Shown one piece after another: positions 7,355-15,845 of a stretch of 60,447 nucleotides of DNA. The position numbers and the translations under genes are program-made. This stretch comes from Candidatus Mediterraneibacter norwichensis. Its GTDB lineage: Bacteria; Bacillota; Clostridia; Lachnospirales; Lachnospiraceae. Where the stretch lies: contig DXIU01000058.1 of NCBI GenBank assembly GCA_019112765.1, forward strand, positions 1 to 60,447. Direction: 5' to 3'. Each line of letters begins with the position of its first letter. The stretch's first letter is position 1. The notes under the pieces were generated by a model. That model was not told the origin of the DNA and did not search any database. It worked only from the letters and a program-made list of their open reading frames with translations.

Positions 7355-8398
7355 CTAATGCGTAAAAATACCCGATAGATAGTCCCCATTCTCAAGAGGA
7401 ATTTCTGTTTCCATCTCTTTTTTCATAGTGTGTAAATCATACTTCGCAATTCTGCCCGTTCCCATTAAATACAAATAATCGTCATTTATGGCAATTTGCC
7501 CTATCCACACGCCCAAATCATAAGTATCAATTTTTTCTGTCGATATTTCATAAACAGACAAAGTTGTACCTTCCCCTGTTACCAGATTTCCGTGTGTAAC
7601 ATATAACTTATCATCCATATTCAAAAGGTGAAAGACATCATCTGAAAACTTTATTGTACTAATTTCTTCGGTGGAAATATCGTAAGCGCATACAATTTGG
7701 TTGAATGTGTCTTGTGAAGTTACCATGGGAGCAAAATACAAAGTATCGCCAACCCCTGTCACGGAATAGACATCACATCCAAATTCTGAAATATCAATTC
7801 TTTTCAGTTCTTCCAGTGTTATAGGATCAAGACAGTGTAAAGTTTCATTCTTTCCAGACGGCGTACTTTGGCTTGAAAAAGCATACAATTTATCTTGATA
7901 CGAATATACAATAGAAATATATGAATTGTCGTATGTTACGGTTTTTACAGTTCCATCCGCCCTATCAATTCGGTTAATAAAAGATTGCTGATTGATATTG
8001 TTGGCTGCAAAAATAGCCGATGCATCAACGCTTAAACCATAAATTGCTATCTGATCCAAATAGTATTCATTCTGTTCAAAAGTATCTAAATCTTGGCGAA
8101 GAATAGTTTTTTCATCTTTCTTGTTTGCTTGTCCCTGTGGCACAATATATAAGGAACCATCGTAAATTACAGGGGGATAGAACAATTCTCCCATTGTTGC
8201 ATAATCATAGTGAATGGAACCTGTTTGTGACAAATTGGCATCAAAATATAGTATGTCGCTGCTATTTCTTGAACCATTTGTACGGATAATTCCAACTGAA
8301 TAATTATCTGGTACATCATAGCTATTTCTGGTATTTTGGACGCACCCGGAAAACAGCAACATACAAAGGGCAAGCAACGGAATAAGTTTTCGTCGCAT
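7355..8398 (-). CDS. Putative lipoprotein with beta-propeller-like repeats, cargo gene
   Basis: 347 residues. The N-terminus is a lipoprotein signal with lipobox LFSGC (Cys19), so the protein should be anchored outside the cytoplasmic membrane. The rest is a beta-rich series of loosely repeated blades with regular TLYF/KLYV/YLYLMG-type strands, as in propeller proteins. The ATG at 8398 was preferred over an upstream in-frame start because GGGAGGG stands 9 nt before it and the signal peptide begins there. AT-rich like the 3.3-6.7 kb cargo. It is inserted within or beside a truncated sigma-like gene. No enzyme motif seen; function unknown. Confidence 0.75.
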   Translation of the reverse strand: MRRKLIPLLALCMLLFSGCVQNTRNSYDVPDNYSVGIIRTNGSRNSSDILYFDANLSQTGSIHYDYATMGELFYPPVIYDGSLYIVPQGQANKKDEKTILRQDLDTFEQNEYYLDQIAIYGLSVDASAIFAANNINQQSFINRIDRADGTVKTVTYDNSYISIVYSYQDKLYAFSSQSTPSGKNETLHCLDPITLEELKRIDISEFGCDVYSVTGVGDTLYFAPMVTSQDTFNQIVCAYDISTEEISTIKFSDDVFHLLNMDDKLYVTHGNLVTGEGTTLSVYEISTEKIDTYDLGVWIGQIAINDDYLYLMGTGRIAKYDLHTMKKEMETEIPLENGDYLSGIFTH

Positions 8399-8466
8399 GA
8401 TATTTTCCCTCCCACAAGAATTAAGTACGTTATTGAATTGAACAAAAGAAGTTGTTTGTCTAAGAT

Positions 8467-8718
8467 TTAGTATAGTTTTCTCTCGTACAAAAAGCAAGGC
8501 CAAACTATGACAGAAGTCCGGCCGATATGTACGCCGATCACTCGCTGCGGCTGGCGCAGGAAATAGTAACGGAAAATTTCTCCCTGTGTCTGCTCCGGCA
8601 AGAGGTCAAGGGCGGCGGCAAGTTCCGCATGGTACAGAACAGCGGTCTGGCCGCAGGCGGTAAAAAGATATTCTTCAAGCTGTTCCGGCTCGGCAAACTG
8701 GACAAACTTCTCATTCAT
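8467..8718 (-). pseudogene. Truncated sigma-like/HTH regulator of a conjugative transposon
   Basis: 83 residues. Residues 1-68 look like a sigma region 4 protein (LLPEQTQGEIFRYYFLRQPQRV then IGVHIGRT), but the recognition helix is broken off and the last ~15 residues (SVIVWPCFLYERKLY) are unrelated. The break coincides with the start of the AT-rich lipoprotein region at about 8515. No ribosome binding site precedes the start, because the sequence to the right is already the ABC-exporter remnant. A disrupted backbone gene. Confidence 0.65.
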
Positions 8719-8727
8719 CAGATAGTC

Positions 8728-8934
8728 AAATCAGGCAGGTATGGACGCACTGATGAAGGGGCGGACCACATTTGTCATTGCCCACCGTCTGTCCACAGTC
8801 AAGAACTCCGACTGTATCATGGTTATGGAACAGGGACGGATCATCGAGCGTGGTACACATGATGAGCTGATTGCGGCGAAAGGAAAGTATTATCAGCTGT
8901 ATACAGGTAATTTTGCGGCGTAGTAAAGAGACGT
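8728..8934 (+). pseudogene. 3' fragment of a chromosomal ABC exporter (ATPase domain end)
   Basis: The frame reads about 65 residues to a stop at 8923, with the D-loop-distal part of an ABC exporter ATPase: QAGMDALMKGRTTFVIAHRL (H-loop histidine), then VMEQGRIIERGTHDEL. Homology to this family continues 4-5 codons before the ATG at 8741, and a stop at 8723-8725 marks the end of readable frame. Everything upstream (membrane domain, Walker A and B, signature) is absent. The mobile region therefore ends at about 8725-8730 inside this gene. The 5' part could lie left of the window beyond int. Confidence 0.8.
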
Positions 8935-9014
8935 TCTGTTTCAGATGAGGACAGAGAAAACCGAATAATAAACTGCGGGAGCAGGAGCGTCCTGTTCCCG
9001 CCGGAGAAAAGGTC

Positions 9015-9068
9015 ATCCCCGCAGGAATCAATGTTCCGGTTTATCCGGAACCGGATTCCTGCGGGGAT
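9015..9068. terminator. Long perfect hairpin after the ABC-exporter remnant
   Basis: A 15-bp stem, ATCCCCGCAGGAATC (9015-9029) with GATTCCTGCGGGGAT (9054-9068), encloses a second stem TTCCGG-TTTA-TCCGGAA. No long T-run follows. Probably ends the exporter transcript. Confidence 0.6.
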
Positions 9069-9184
9069 TCTATGCGTTCAGGTTATAGACTTCTGCTGAA
9101 TCGGCATTGTACTTTCCGGAGAAAACGATCTACAATACTACATGTAAAGAGAAAGATATCTAAAATGATTAGGAGGAAATGAAC

Positions 9185-10036
9185 ATGGAATATGTAACAT
9201 TAAATAACGGAATAAAAATGCCCCTGGAAGGATTCGGAGTATTCCAGGTGCCGGATCCGGCACAGTGCGAGCAGGCGGTTCTGGACGCCATCGAAAGCGG
9301 ATACCGTCTGATCGATACGGCGGCAGCATATATGAATGAAAAAGCAGTAGGAGAGGCCATCAGGAAATGCGGTGTTCCCCGCGAAGAACTGTTTATTACT
9401 ACAAAACTGTGGGTACAGGACGCAGACTATGAAGGAGCGAAGAAAGCAATTCAGACATCTCTTGACAATCTTGGACTGGATTATCTGGATCTGTATCTGA
9501 TCCATCAGCCCATGGGAGATTATATCGGAGCATACCGCGCGATGGAAGAGGCTTATAAAGAAGGAAAGCTCCGCGCCATCGGCATCTGCAACTTCTATCC
9601 GGCACGTCTGGCGGACTTCTGCGAGTCTGTGGAAGTAAAACCGGCAGTAAACCAGGTTGAGCTGCATCCGTTCTTCCAGCAGGAGAATGCGCTTGCGCTT
9701 ATGAAAGAGTACGGAGTAGTTCCGGAGGCATGGGGACCGTTCGCAGAGGGCAATCACGGTATCTTTACCCATCCGGTACTGACAAAGATCGGAGAGAAAT
9801 ACGGAAAGAGCGCCGCTCAGGTGGCTCTGAGATGGAATGTTCAGAGAGGCGTGGTTGTAATTCCGAAGTCCGTACACAAAGACCGCATGGAGCAGAACAT
9901 GAATATCTGGGATTTCGAACTTGACGCGGATGATATGGCGGAGATCGCGAAACTGGATCTGGGACACAGCGAGATCGTAAATCATGATGACCCGGCATTT
10001 GCGAAAATGCTGCACAGTATGAAGATCCATGAGTAA
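9185..10036 (+). CDS. Aldo/keto reductase (2,5-diketo-D-gluconate reductase-like)
   Basis: 283 residues, full length for the family. NADPH-dependent reduction of aldehydes and ketones in the cytoplasm; the physiological substrate cannot be told. The catalytic tetrad is present: D44, Y49 ([12 protein letters not shown]), K74 (TTKLWV) and H107 (LYLIHQP). The C-terminal phosphate-binding stretch ([15 protein letters not shown]) is also there. The ATG at 9185 has AGGAGG at 8 nt; the ATG at 9179 is only 2 nt from it. It is transcribed alone and followed by a strong terminator. A damaged paralogue lies at 11179. Confidence 0.93.
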   Translation: MEYVTLNNGIKMPLEGFGVFQVPDPAQCEQAVLDAIESGYRLIDTAAAYMNEKAVGEAIRKCGVPREELFITTKLWVQDADYEGAKKAIQTSLDNLGLDYLDLYLIHQPMGDYIGAYRAMEEAYKEGKLRAIGICNFYPARLADFCESVEVKPAVNQVELHPFFQQENALALMKEYGVVPEAWGPFAEGNHGIFTHPVLTKIGEKYGKSAAQVALRWNVQRGVVVIPKSVHKDRMEQNMNIWDFELDADDMAEIAKLDLGHSEIVNHDDPAFAKMLHSMKIHE

Positions 10037-10089
10037 GCAGAAGGAATAGCATTCCGGCAGATTATATGCTGAATGACCACTGAAATGAC

Positions 10090-10131
10090 GCCGGGGGATG
10101 GCAATGGAAAAGTCTTCCTCCGGCTTTTTTT
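10090..10131 (+). terminator. Terminator of the aldo/keto reductase
   Basis: GCCGGGGGA (10090-10098) pairs with TCCTCCGGC (10116-10124), followed by seven T. Confidence 0.85.
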
Positions 10132-10168
10132 CTGGACACAGGACAGCGGAGCTGATTCAGGCAAACAG

Positions 10169-11002
10169 TCAGCGGAAATGACGGAACACGGGCATAAATC
10201 TCGCTTTTTCAGATTTCAGGCAGGCGCAGTAATACGTGACATTTGCTTCTTCATCCAGAATCGGGATGATTACACGGTCAGTTTCCTGCCGGGAGCGTTT
10301 CATGACGTAATCTGTGGTAAATGCGGAGTTCTCCACAAGTTCTCCCAGGACGTCCATTTCCTGCTGCAGGAGAAAACGGGAGGACGGCATCTTGCGGCGG
10401 CACAGTCCGTCCCAGAATCCGATCTGGGAGTAGAGAAGAAAGGTCTGTCCGTCCAGATCCTTTAAGTACAGTCCGTCAGCGTCAGCCAGCGGATGGACCG
10501 GCGGCAGTAAAACGTAGAGGTGCTCGCTTTCAATGGGCAGGGAATAGAAGTCCTCTGCATCGGGCTCTTCGTGAAAAATTACAAGCTGATATTTATTCTC
10601 TCTGAGCTGCTCAGCCAGATGAGGGTCTCCGGTTACTTCCGTGGAGATGGTCATTCCTTCGTAAAGGCTGGAGAGAAGAGAGACAAAATCAGGGATCAGC
10701 ACAGGAGTACAGGACCCCACGGAGATGGTGCGCTTTTTCCGGTCATAGTCCCGGATCTGTTCGATCATGGATTCTTCCTGCATGAGCAGGCTCCGGGCGT
10801 ACTGCACTGTAAGCGCCCCGTTTTCATTGAGGGTAAGCCGGCTCTTCTGCCGGTCAAAGAGTTTTACGCCCAGCTCGTCTTCCAGCCGCTGCATGGAGCG
10901 GCTCAGGGACGGCTGGGAGATATGGAGCTGTTCCGCCGCTGCAGACAGAGTGCCGCAGGAAGCGAAGGCTACAAGCTGTTCGAATAAGTGGATTTCAATC
11001 AT
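10169..11002 (-). CDS. LysR-family transcriptional regulator
   Basis: 277 residues. The N-terminal winged HTH spans residues 1-60 (FEQLVAFASCGTLSAAAEQL then ISQPSLSRSMQRLEDELGV), followed by a substrate-binding domain from ~85. The ATG at 11002 has AGGAG at 7 nt; an in-frame start 120 nt upstream would run through the intergenic promoter region. It is divergent from the damaged aldo/keto reductase at 11179, the usual arrangement of a LysR regulator with its target, so it probably once controlled that reductase and perhaps the SDR and esterase behind it. Inducer unknown. Confidence 0.9.
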   Translation of the reverse strand: MIEIHLFEQLVAFASCGTLSAAAEQLHISQPSLSRSMQRLEDELGVKLFDRQKSRLTLNENGALTVQYARSLLMQEESMIEQIRDYDRKKRTISVGSCTPVLIPDFVSLLSSLYEGMTISTEVTGDPHLAEQLRENKYQLVIFHEEPDAEDFYSLPIESEHLYVLLPPVHPLADADGLYLKDLDGQTFLLYSQIGFWDGLCRRKMPSSRFLLQQEMDVLGELVENSAFTTDYVMKRSRQETDRVIIPILDEEANVTYYCACLKSEKARFMPVFRHFR

Positions 11003-11004
11003 AA

Positions 11005-11664
<660 letters not shown>

Positions 11665-11803
11665 TTTCGAGAAACGAATCATATAATGAGAATTAACAGG
11701 TTCAGCAGCAAAGATTTTATTCTGCGACTGATCTTACATTATATGAAAGGAGACTTTGGATTCTCCGGGTATGGAAAAGCAGGGAATCCGATCTGAATAC
11801 CTG

Positions 11804-12241
11804 ATGAAAATCGCAGTTGTAACAGGAGCTTCCAGCGGTCTGGGAAAGGAGTTTGTTCTGCAGATCGCGGAAAAAGAAAAGAATCTGGATGAAATCTGGG
11901 TCATTGCCCGGCGGCGGGAACGCCTGGAGGCGCTTCAGCAGGACTGTGCTGTGCCTCTCCACATACTTGCTATGGATCTGACTGAAGAAGATGCGGCAGA
12001 CCGGCTGGAACAGGAACTGAAAGCCGAAAAGCCTGAGATAGGGATTCTCGTGAATGGGGCAGGATTCGGGAAAATAGGAAGCTGGCAGGATGTGGCACGC
12101 AGGGAGAGCAGCGCTATGATCCGTCTCAACTGTCAGGCGGCAGTGGAAGTCACGCTGGTATGCATGGTTCATCGTCTGACGGCCAAATTCCTTCCGTCAG
12201 ATATTATGATGGCGATATGGGAACTGATCCGGAGACTATAA
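11804..12241 (+). pseudogene. Truncated short-chain dehydrogenase/reductase
   Basis: About 145 residues from the ATG at 11804. The N-terminal Rossmann part is clear: TGASSGLGKEF (glycine-rich NADP loop), DLTEED, VNGAGFGKIGSW (NAG motif) and MIRLNCQAAVEVTLVCM. The homology then stops and an unrelated tail (VHRLTAKFLPSDIM ...) runs to the stop. The catalytic Ser, YxxxK and substrate loop (normally up to ~260 residues) are absent. A hairpin TCTGACGG/CCGTCAGA lies in the tail. A deletion probably removed the 3' half. An in-frame TTG at 11756 with AAAGGAGA upstream may be the true start. Confidence 0.75.
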
Positions 12242-12321
12242 TGCGGCGGCCGGAATCCTGTGCCGTTGTTATACCGGTCAGCACCACATAGTTCGCCAGA
12301 CAGAAAGAGGGGAAGATCTGA

Positions 12322-13032
12322 ATGAATCAGTTTACCATCGGACAGAAACAGATATCTGTCTATCCGTGTGATGAACCGGACCGGCCGGTGATCTATCTCA
12401 ATACCTTTGCGGGGGAAGGAGAGCAGGTGCTTCGCCTTCTCAGAGACGATGGCTGTCCGCCGTTTACGCTTGTATCTGTCAGCAGTCTTGACTGGAATCA
12501 TGATATGTCGCCCTGGGAGATTCCGCCGGTTTTCAAAAATGCTGATCCATGTACAGGAGGGGCCGATGATTATCTGAAACTTTTTATTGGCAGAATTGTG
12601 CCAGAGGCGGAAAAGGAGATAAAAGGGCCTGTACTGTGGCGGGGAATCGCAGGGTATTCCCTTGCAGGACTCTTTGCCCTGTATTCACTGTACCAGACTG
12701 ACTTTTTTTCAAGAGCTGCCAGTATGTCGGGCTCTCTGTGGTATCCGGGAATTACAGAATATGTTTCGTCGCATACTATGAAAAGCACACCGGATTATTT
12801 ATACTTTTCACTGGGAAGCAAAGAAGCCAGAACACGCAACCCCTATATGAAAACCGTTCAGGAGAATACAGAGAAAATAGAAAAGTATTACAGAGAGAAA
12901 GGAATCAGTACAGTCTTTCAGCTGAATCCCGGAAATCACTATAAAGATGCGGAAAAACGGACTGCGGCAGGAATACGCTGGCTGATGGAAAGACAGGAGG
13001 AGTATAACCTGGAGAAATTAAATAAGCCATAA
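12322..13032 (+). CDS. Alpha/beta-hydrolase, putative esterase (Fes/IroE-like)
   Basis: 236 residues. Nucleophile elbow GYSLAG at 111-116 (Ser113) and a C-terminal histidine in LNPGNHYKD (His206) fit a serine hydrolase of the enterochelin-esterase/esterase-D type. No signal peptide, so cytoplasmic. GAGGGGAAG precedes the ATG. It follows the truncated SDR and lies ahead of the XRE-Uma2 gene, which has its own promoter. Relatives hydrolyse siderophores or small esters; no iron genes are adjacent, so a general carboxylesterase role is as likely. Confidence 0.75.
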   Translation: MNQFTIGQKQISVYPCDEPDRPVIYLNTFAGEGEQVLRLLRDDGCPPFTLVSVSSLDWNHDMSPWEIPPVFKNADPCTGGADDYLKLFIGRIVPEAEKEIKGPVLWRGIAGYSLAGLFALYSLYQTDFFSRAASMSGSLWYPGITEYVSSHTMKSTPDYLYFSLGSKEARTRNPYMKTVQENTEKIEKYYREKGISTVFQLNPGNHYKDAEKRTAAGIRWLMERQEEYNLEKLNKP

Positions 13033-13055
13033 TTAACCGTAAATGGATGAAACGG

Positions 13056-13084
13056 TTGACAATTGTCAAAAACGGGTATATCAT
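13056..13084 (+). promoter_or_regulatory. Promoter with palindromic -35 (operator) of the XRE-Uma2 gene
   Basis: TTGACA (13056-13061), 17-bp spacer, TATCAT (13079-13084). The -35 is part of a perfect 14-bp palindrome TTGACAATTGTCAA (13056-13069). A repressor bound there would block RNA polymerase; the encoded XRE protein is the obvious candidate. Confidence 0.75.
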
Positions 13085-13114
13085 GAGCATAAGGTAGTAG
13101 AAAGGGGCGGTCTT

Positions 13115-13999
13115 ATGCTCTATGAGAATCTGAACCAACGCAAGAAAGAACTGGGACTTACAACCGAACAGCTTTCACAACTGTCGGGGGTGCCGGTGGG
13201 AACGATCAACAAGATCTTAAGCGGAGAGACGCGTTCGCCCCGCTATGACACCCTCCGGGCCCTGGAAAGTGTCTTATATAATCCGGACAGTAGAGATGCT
13301 GCGGAACCTGATTCCGGCAGAAGCATATATGATACGGCTTATAACCGGACAGACAGTTTATGGGCGAAAGCCGGCGAAGAGGCATATCGGAATCTGCCGG
13401 ATGCTGTCAGGGAAGCGGCTGCTCCGTATGTCACGAAAAGACAGGGAGAATATACGGCAGACGATTACAAGAATCTGCCGGAAGATGTCCGGGCGGAGCT
13501 GATTGACGGAGTGCTTATCTTTCTTGAGGCGCCTTCATTTACACATCAGGAGCTGATAACAGAAATTTTGCTGGATTTTGGGCTTTATATCCGAAAGAAC
13601 AAAGGTCCCTGCCGTGTGCTGTCGTCTCCTCTGGATGTGCAGATTGACTGTGATGACAGAACGATCGTGCAGCCGGATATCGCTCTGATCTGCAAAGATG
13701 AAAGGATTACCCGGAAAGGAATCTGCGGTGCGCCGGATTTCTGTATTGAGATCGTCTCGGATTCCAGCCGGAAGAGAGACTATGGGATTAAGATGCAGAA
13801 ATATATGAATGCCGGCGTACGGGAATACTGGATCGTGGACCGGAAGCGGGAAAAGATCGTATGCTACTGGTTTGAGGGCGAGGATGCGCCGGAAATTTCG
13901 ATGTATACGTTCCGCGATAAAGTGCCTGTGAGGATCTATGACGGACAGTTGGAGATTGACTTCCCGGAAATCATGCAGCGATTGTGGAAAGAAGAGTAA
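13115..13999 (+). CDS. XRE-family HTH fused to a Uma2-family (PD-(D/E)XK) nuclease-like domain
   Basis: 294 residues. Residues 1-58 form an XRE helix-turn-helix (LTTEQLSQLSGVPVGTINKI). A linker (60-120) follows, then a Uma2/DUF820 domain from ~125 with LPEDVRAELIDGVLIF, QPDIALI (Asp188), DFCIEIVS (Glu212) and RDYGIKMQKYMNAGV (Lys226), which fit the PD-(D/E)XK pattern. Uma2 domains are common in cyanobacteria and some Firmicutes and their role is unsettled. The ATG at 13115 follows GGGGCGG; an earlier in-frame ATG would overlap the promoter. The protein likely represses its own promoter; the nuclease target is unknown. Confidence 0.85.
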   Translation: MLYENLNQRKKELGLTTEQLSQLSGVPVGTINKILSGETRSPRYDTLRALESVLYNPDSRDAAEPDSGRSIYDTAYNRTDSLWAKAGEEAYRNLPDAVREAAAPYVTKRQGEYTADDYKNLPEDVRAELIDGVLIFLEAPSFTHQELITEILLDFGLYIRKNKGPCRVLSSPLDVQIDCDDRTIVQPDIALICKDERITRKGICGAPDFCIEIVSDSSRKRDYGIKMQKYMNAGVREYWIVDRKREKIVCYWFEGEDAPEISMYTFRDKVPVRIYDGQLEIDFPEIMQRLWKEE

Positions 14000-14003
14000 A
14001 AGA

Positions 14004-14018
14004 GTCAACAATATTGAC
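14004..14018. promoter_or_regulatory. Inverted repeat GTCAA-N5-TTGAC just after the XRE-Uma2 stop
   Basis: GTCAA and TTGAC arms 5 nt apart, five bases after the stop codon. The arms match the half-sites of the promoter palindrome at 13056-13069, so it may be a second binding site for the XRE domain. Confidence 0.4.
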
Positions 14019-14034
14019 AGAAGAGATACGGAAG

Positions 14035-14058
14035 AAAAGGGGCCGCAAGGCCCCTTTT
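14035..14058. terminator. Bidirectional terminator between XRE-Uma2 and hcp
   Basis: AAAAGGGGCC-GCAA-GGCCCCTTTT, a perfect 10-bp stem with a tetraloop and T-runs on both strands, between convergent genes. Confidence 0.9.
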
Positions 14059-14113
14059 AAAATGCTGTATTTCTGTAAAGATCCGGTTTCTGTATCAGAT
14101 GATCTCTGTGATA

Positions 14114-15697
14114 TTATCCGAGTATCTCCTTCAGATCCTGCTCCGGTGTTGTAGTCGGGCGGATTCCGTAATTTTCCACAAGAAAATTCAGTACGCCGGG
14201 CGACAGGAATGCCGGAAGCGTAGGCCCGAGGTAAATATTCCGGATGCCCAGATGCAGGAGTGTCAGCAGGATACAGACGGCTTTCTGCTCATACCAGGAC
14301 AGCACCAGGGTCAGCGGCAGGTCGTTGACGCCGCAGTCAAACGCATCCGCCAGAGCAAGAGCAGCCCGGATTGCGCTGTATGCGTCGTTGCACTGTCCCA
14401 TGTCCATGATCCGCGGAAGTCCGCCGATGGTGCCCGGATCGAGATCATTAAACCGGTATTTCCCGCAGGCGAGAGTGAGCACTGCCGTATCGGAAGGCGT
14501 CTGCTTTACAAAATCCGTATAATAGCTGCGGCCTTTTCTTGCCCCATCGCATCCGCCTACAAGGAAGATGTGCTTTAAAGCGCCGTCTTTTACTGCATTG
14601 ATGATGGTGACTGCGGCGGATAATACGGTATTGCGCGCAAATCCTGTGGTGACTGTCTTTCCGCCGTTGATTCCGGTGAATTCCCTGTCTTCCGGGTAAC
14701 CGCCCAGCTCCAGCGCTTTTTCGATGACAGGTGTGAAGTCTTTATTTTCTCCAATGTGGATGACTCCCGGATATGAGACAACTTCTGTTGTAAATACGCG
14801 GTCTGCGTAGCTTGCTTTCGGCGGCATCAGGCAGTTGGTCGTAAACAGGACCGGAGCCGGAATGTCCGCGAACTCTTTCTGCTGATTGTGCCATGCAGTG
14901 CCGAAATTTCCTTTCAGGTGTGGATAGGCTTTCAGCTTTGGATATGCGTGTGCCGGAAGCATCTCACCGTTGGTATAGATGTTGATTCCTTTTCCCTCTG
15001 TCTGCTCCAGAAGAAGCTGCAGATCTTTCAGGTCGTGTCCGCTTATCACGATAAACGGTCCTTTTTCAACTGTCAGCGGCACGGTGACAGGAACCGGATC
15101 CCCGTAGGTTTCTGTGTTTGCCTGATCCAGAAGTGCCATGCATTTCAGGTTGACCTCGCCCACTTTCATTACAATGGGGAGAAGCTGCTCCATGTTCAGA
15201 TCTTCGCCGATGGCGAACATTCCCTCATAGAAGAAAGTGTTGACTTCCTCATCAGAATAGCCCAGTACCATAGCGTGGTACGCATATGCCGCCATTCCTC
15301 TGAGCCCGAACAGAATGAGGGATTTCAGAGAACGAATATCTTCGTCGGCATTCCACAGCAGTCCCATATCGTAATCCTCCGTTCTGCCGCACGGCTGCGC
15401 GCAGCCTGGGATAAGAGCGTTTTTCTCTCTTGTTACATTTTCGATCTGCTGCCGGATCGTCTCTTCGTTAAAGTTAACATTGGTGACCGTTGTGAACAGT
15501 CCCTCGATCATTGCCCGGTGAGTGGAAGGGGAGGGGGCATTTCCGCTGGCTGCCCGAGCAAGGCCGATCAGGGCGCCTGTAAGTTCATCCTGAAGTCCGG
15601 CTACATCCGCGGTTTTTCCACATACGCCGGCATTCCCGGTGCATCCGGTACATCCTGCGGTCTGTTCACACTGAAAACAAAACAGTTTATCTGACAT
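14114..15697 (-). CDS. hcp: Hybrid cluster protein (hydroxylamine reductase/prismane)
   Basis: 527 residues. Reduces nitric oxide or hydroxylamine under nitrosative stress in the cytoplasm. N-terminal cysteines C7, C10, C16, C19 and C26 can hold the cubane cluster. Ligands of the hybrid Fe-S-O cluster lie in ISGHDLKD, FTTNCLMPP, VGGCDGARKGR, LACGKYRF and the glutamate in SWYEQKAV. Length and order fit the class III prismane proteins of Clostridia. GGAGG stands 8 nt before the ATG. It is divergent from a Crp/Fnr regulator (15846), as in many anaerobes where an HcpR-like regulator controls hcp. Confidence 0.96.
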   Translation of the reverse strand: MSDKLFCFQCEQTAGCTGCTGNAGVCGKTADVAGLQDELTGALIGLARAASGNAPSPSTHRAMIEGLFTTVTNVNFNEETIRQQIENVTREKNALIPGCAQPCGRTEDYDMGLLWNADEDIRSLKSLILFGLRGMAAYAYHAMVLGYSDEEVNTFFYEGMFAIGEDLNMEQLLPIVMKVGEVNLKCMALLDQANTETYGDPVPVTVPLTVEKGPFIVISGHDLKDLQLLLEQTEGKGINIYTNGEMLPAHAYPKLKAYPHLKGNFGTAWHNQQKEFADIPAPVLFTTNCLMPPKASYADRVFTTEVVSYPGVIHIGENKDFTPVIEKALELGGYPEDREFTGINGGKTVTTGFARNTVLSAAVTIINAVKDGALKHIFLVGGCDGARKGRSYYTDFVKQTPSDTAVLTLACGKYRFNDLDPGTIGGLPRIMDMGQCNDAYSAIRAALALADAFDCGVNDLPLTLVLSWYEQKAVCILLTLLHLGIRNIYLGPTLPAFLSPGVLNFLVENYGIRPTTTPEQDLKEILG

Positions 15698-15763
15698 TTT
15701 TAAAACCTCCTGTCAGCGCCGGCCGTATTTTTGTCTGTATGCCGGTACTGTGATTAGTTTTTC

Positions 15764-15802
15764 TATTGCATTGCTTGACTTTACAAGGTGAGTATAATAC
15801 TC
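15764..15802 (+). promoter_or_regulatory. Promoter of the Crp/Fnr gene with a symmetric element over the -10
   Basis: TTGCTT, 16-bp spacer and TATAAT. The -10 is embedded in GAGTAT-A-ATACTC (15790-15802), and TGTTT-A-AAACA follows a few bases downstream. Either could be a binding site for the Crp/Fnr protein controlling both divergent genes. Confidence 0.5.
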
Positions 15803-15845
15803 TGTTTAAAACAAGACAGTTGGAAATACAACAGAAAGGTGATGT

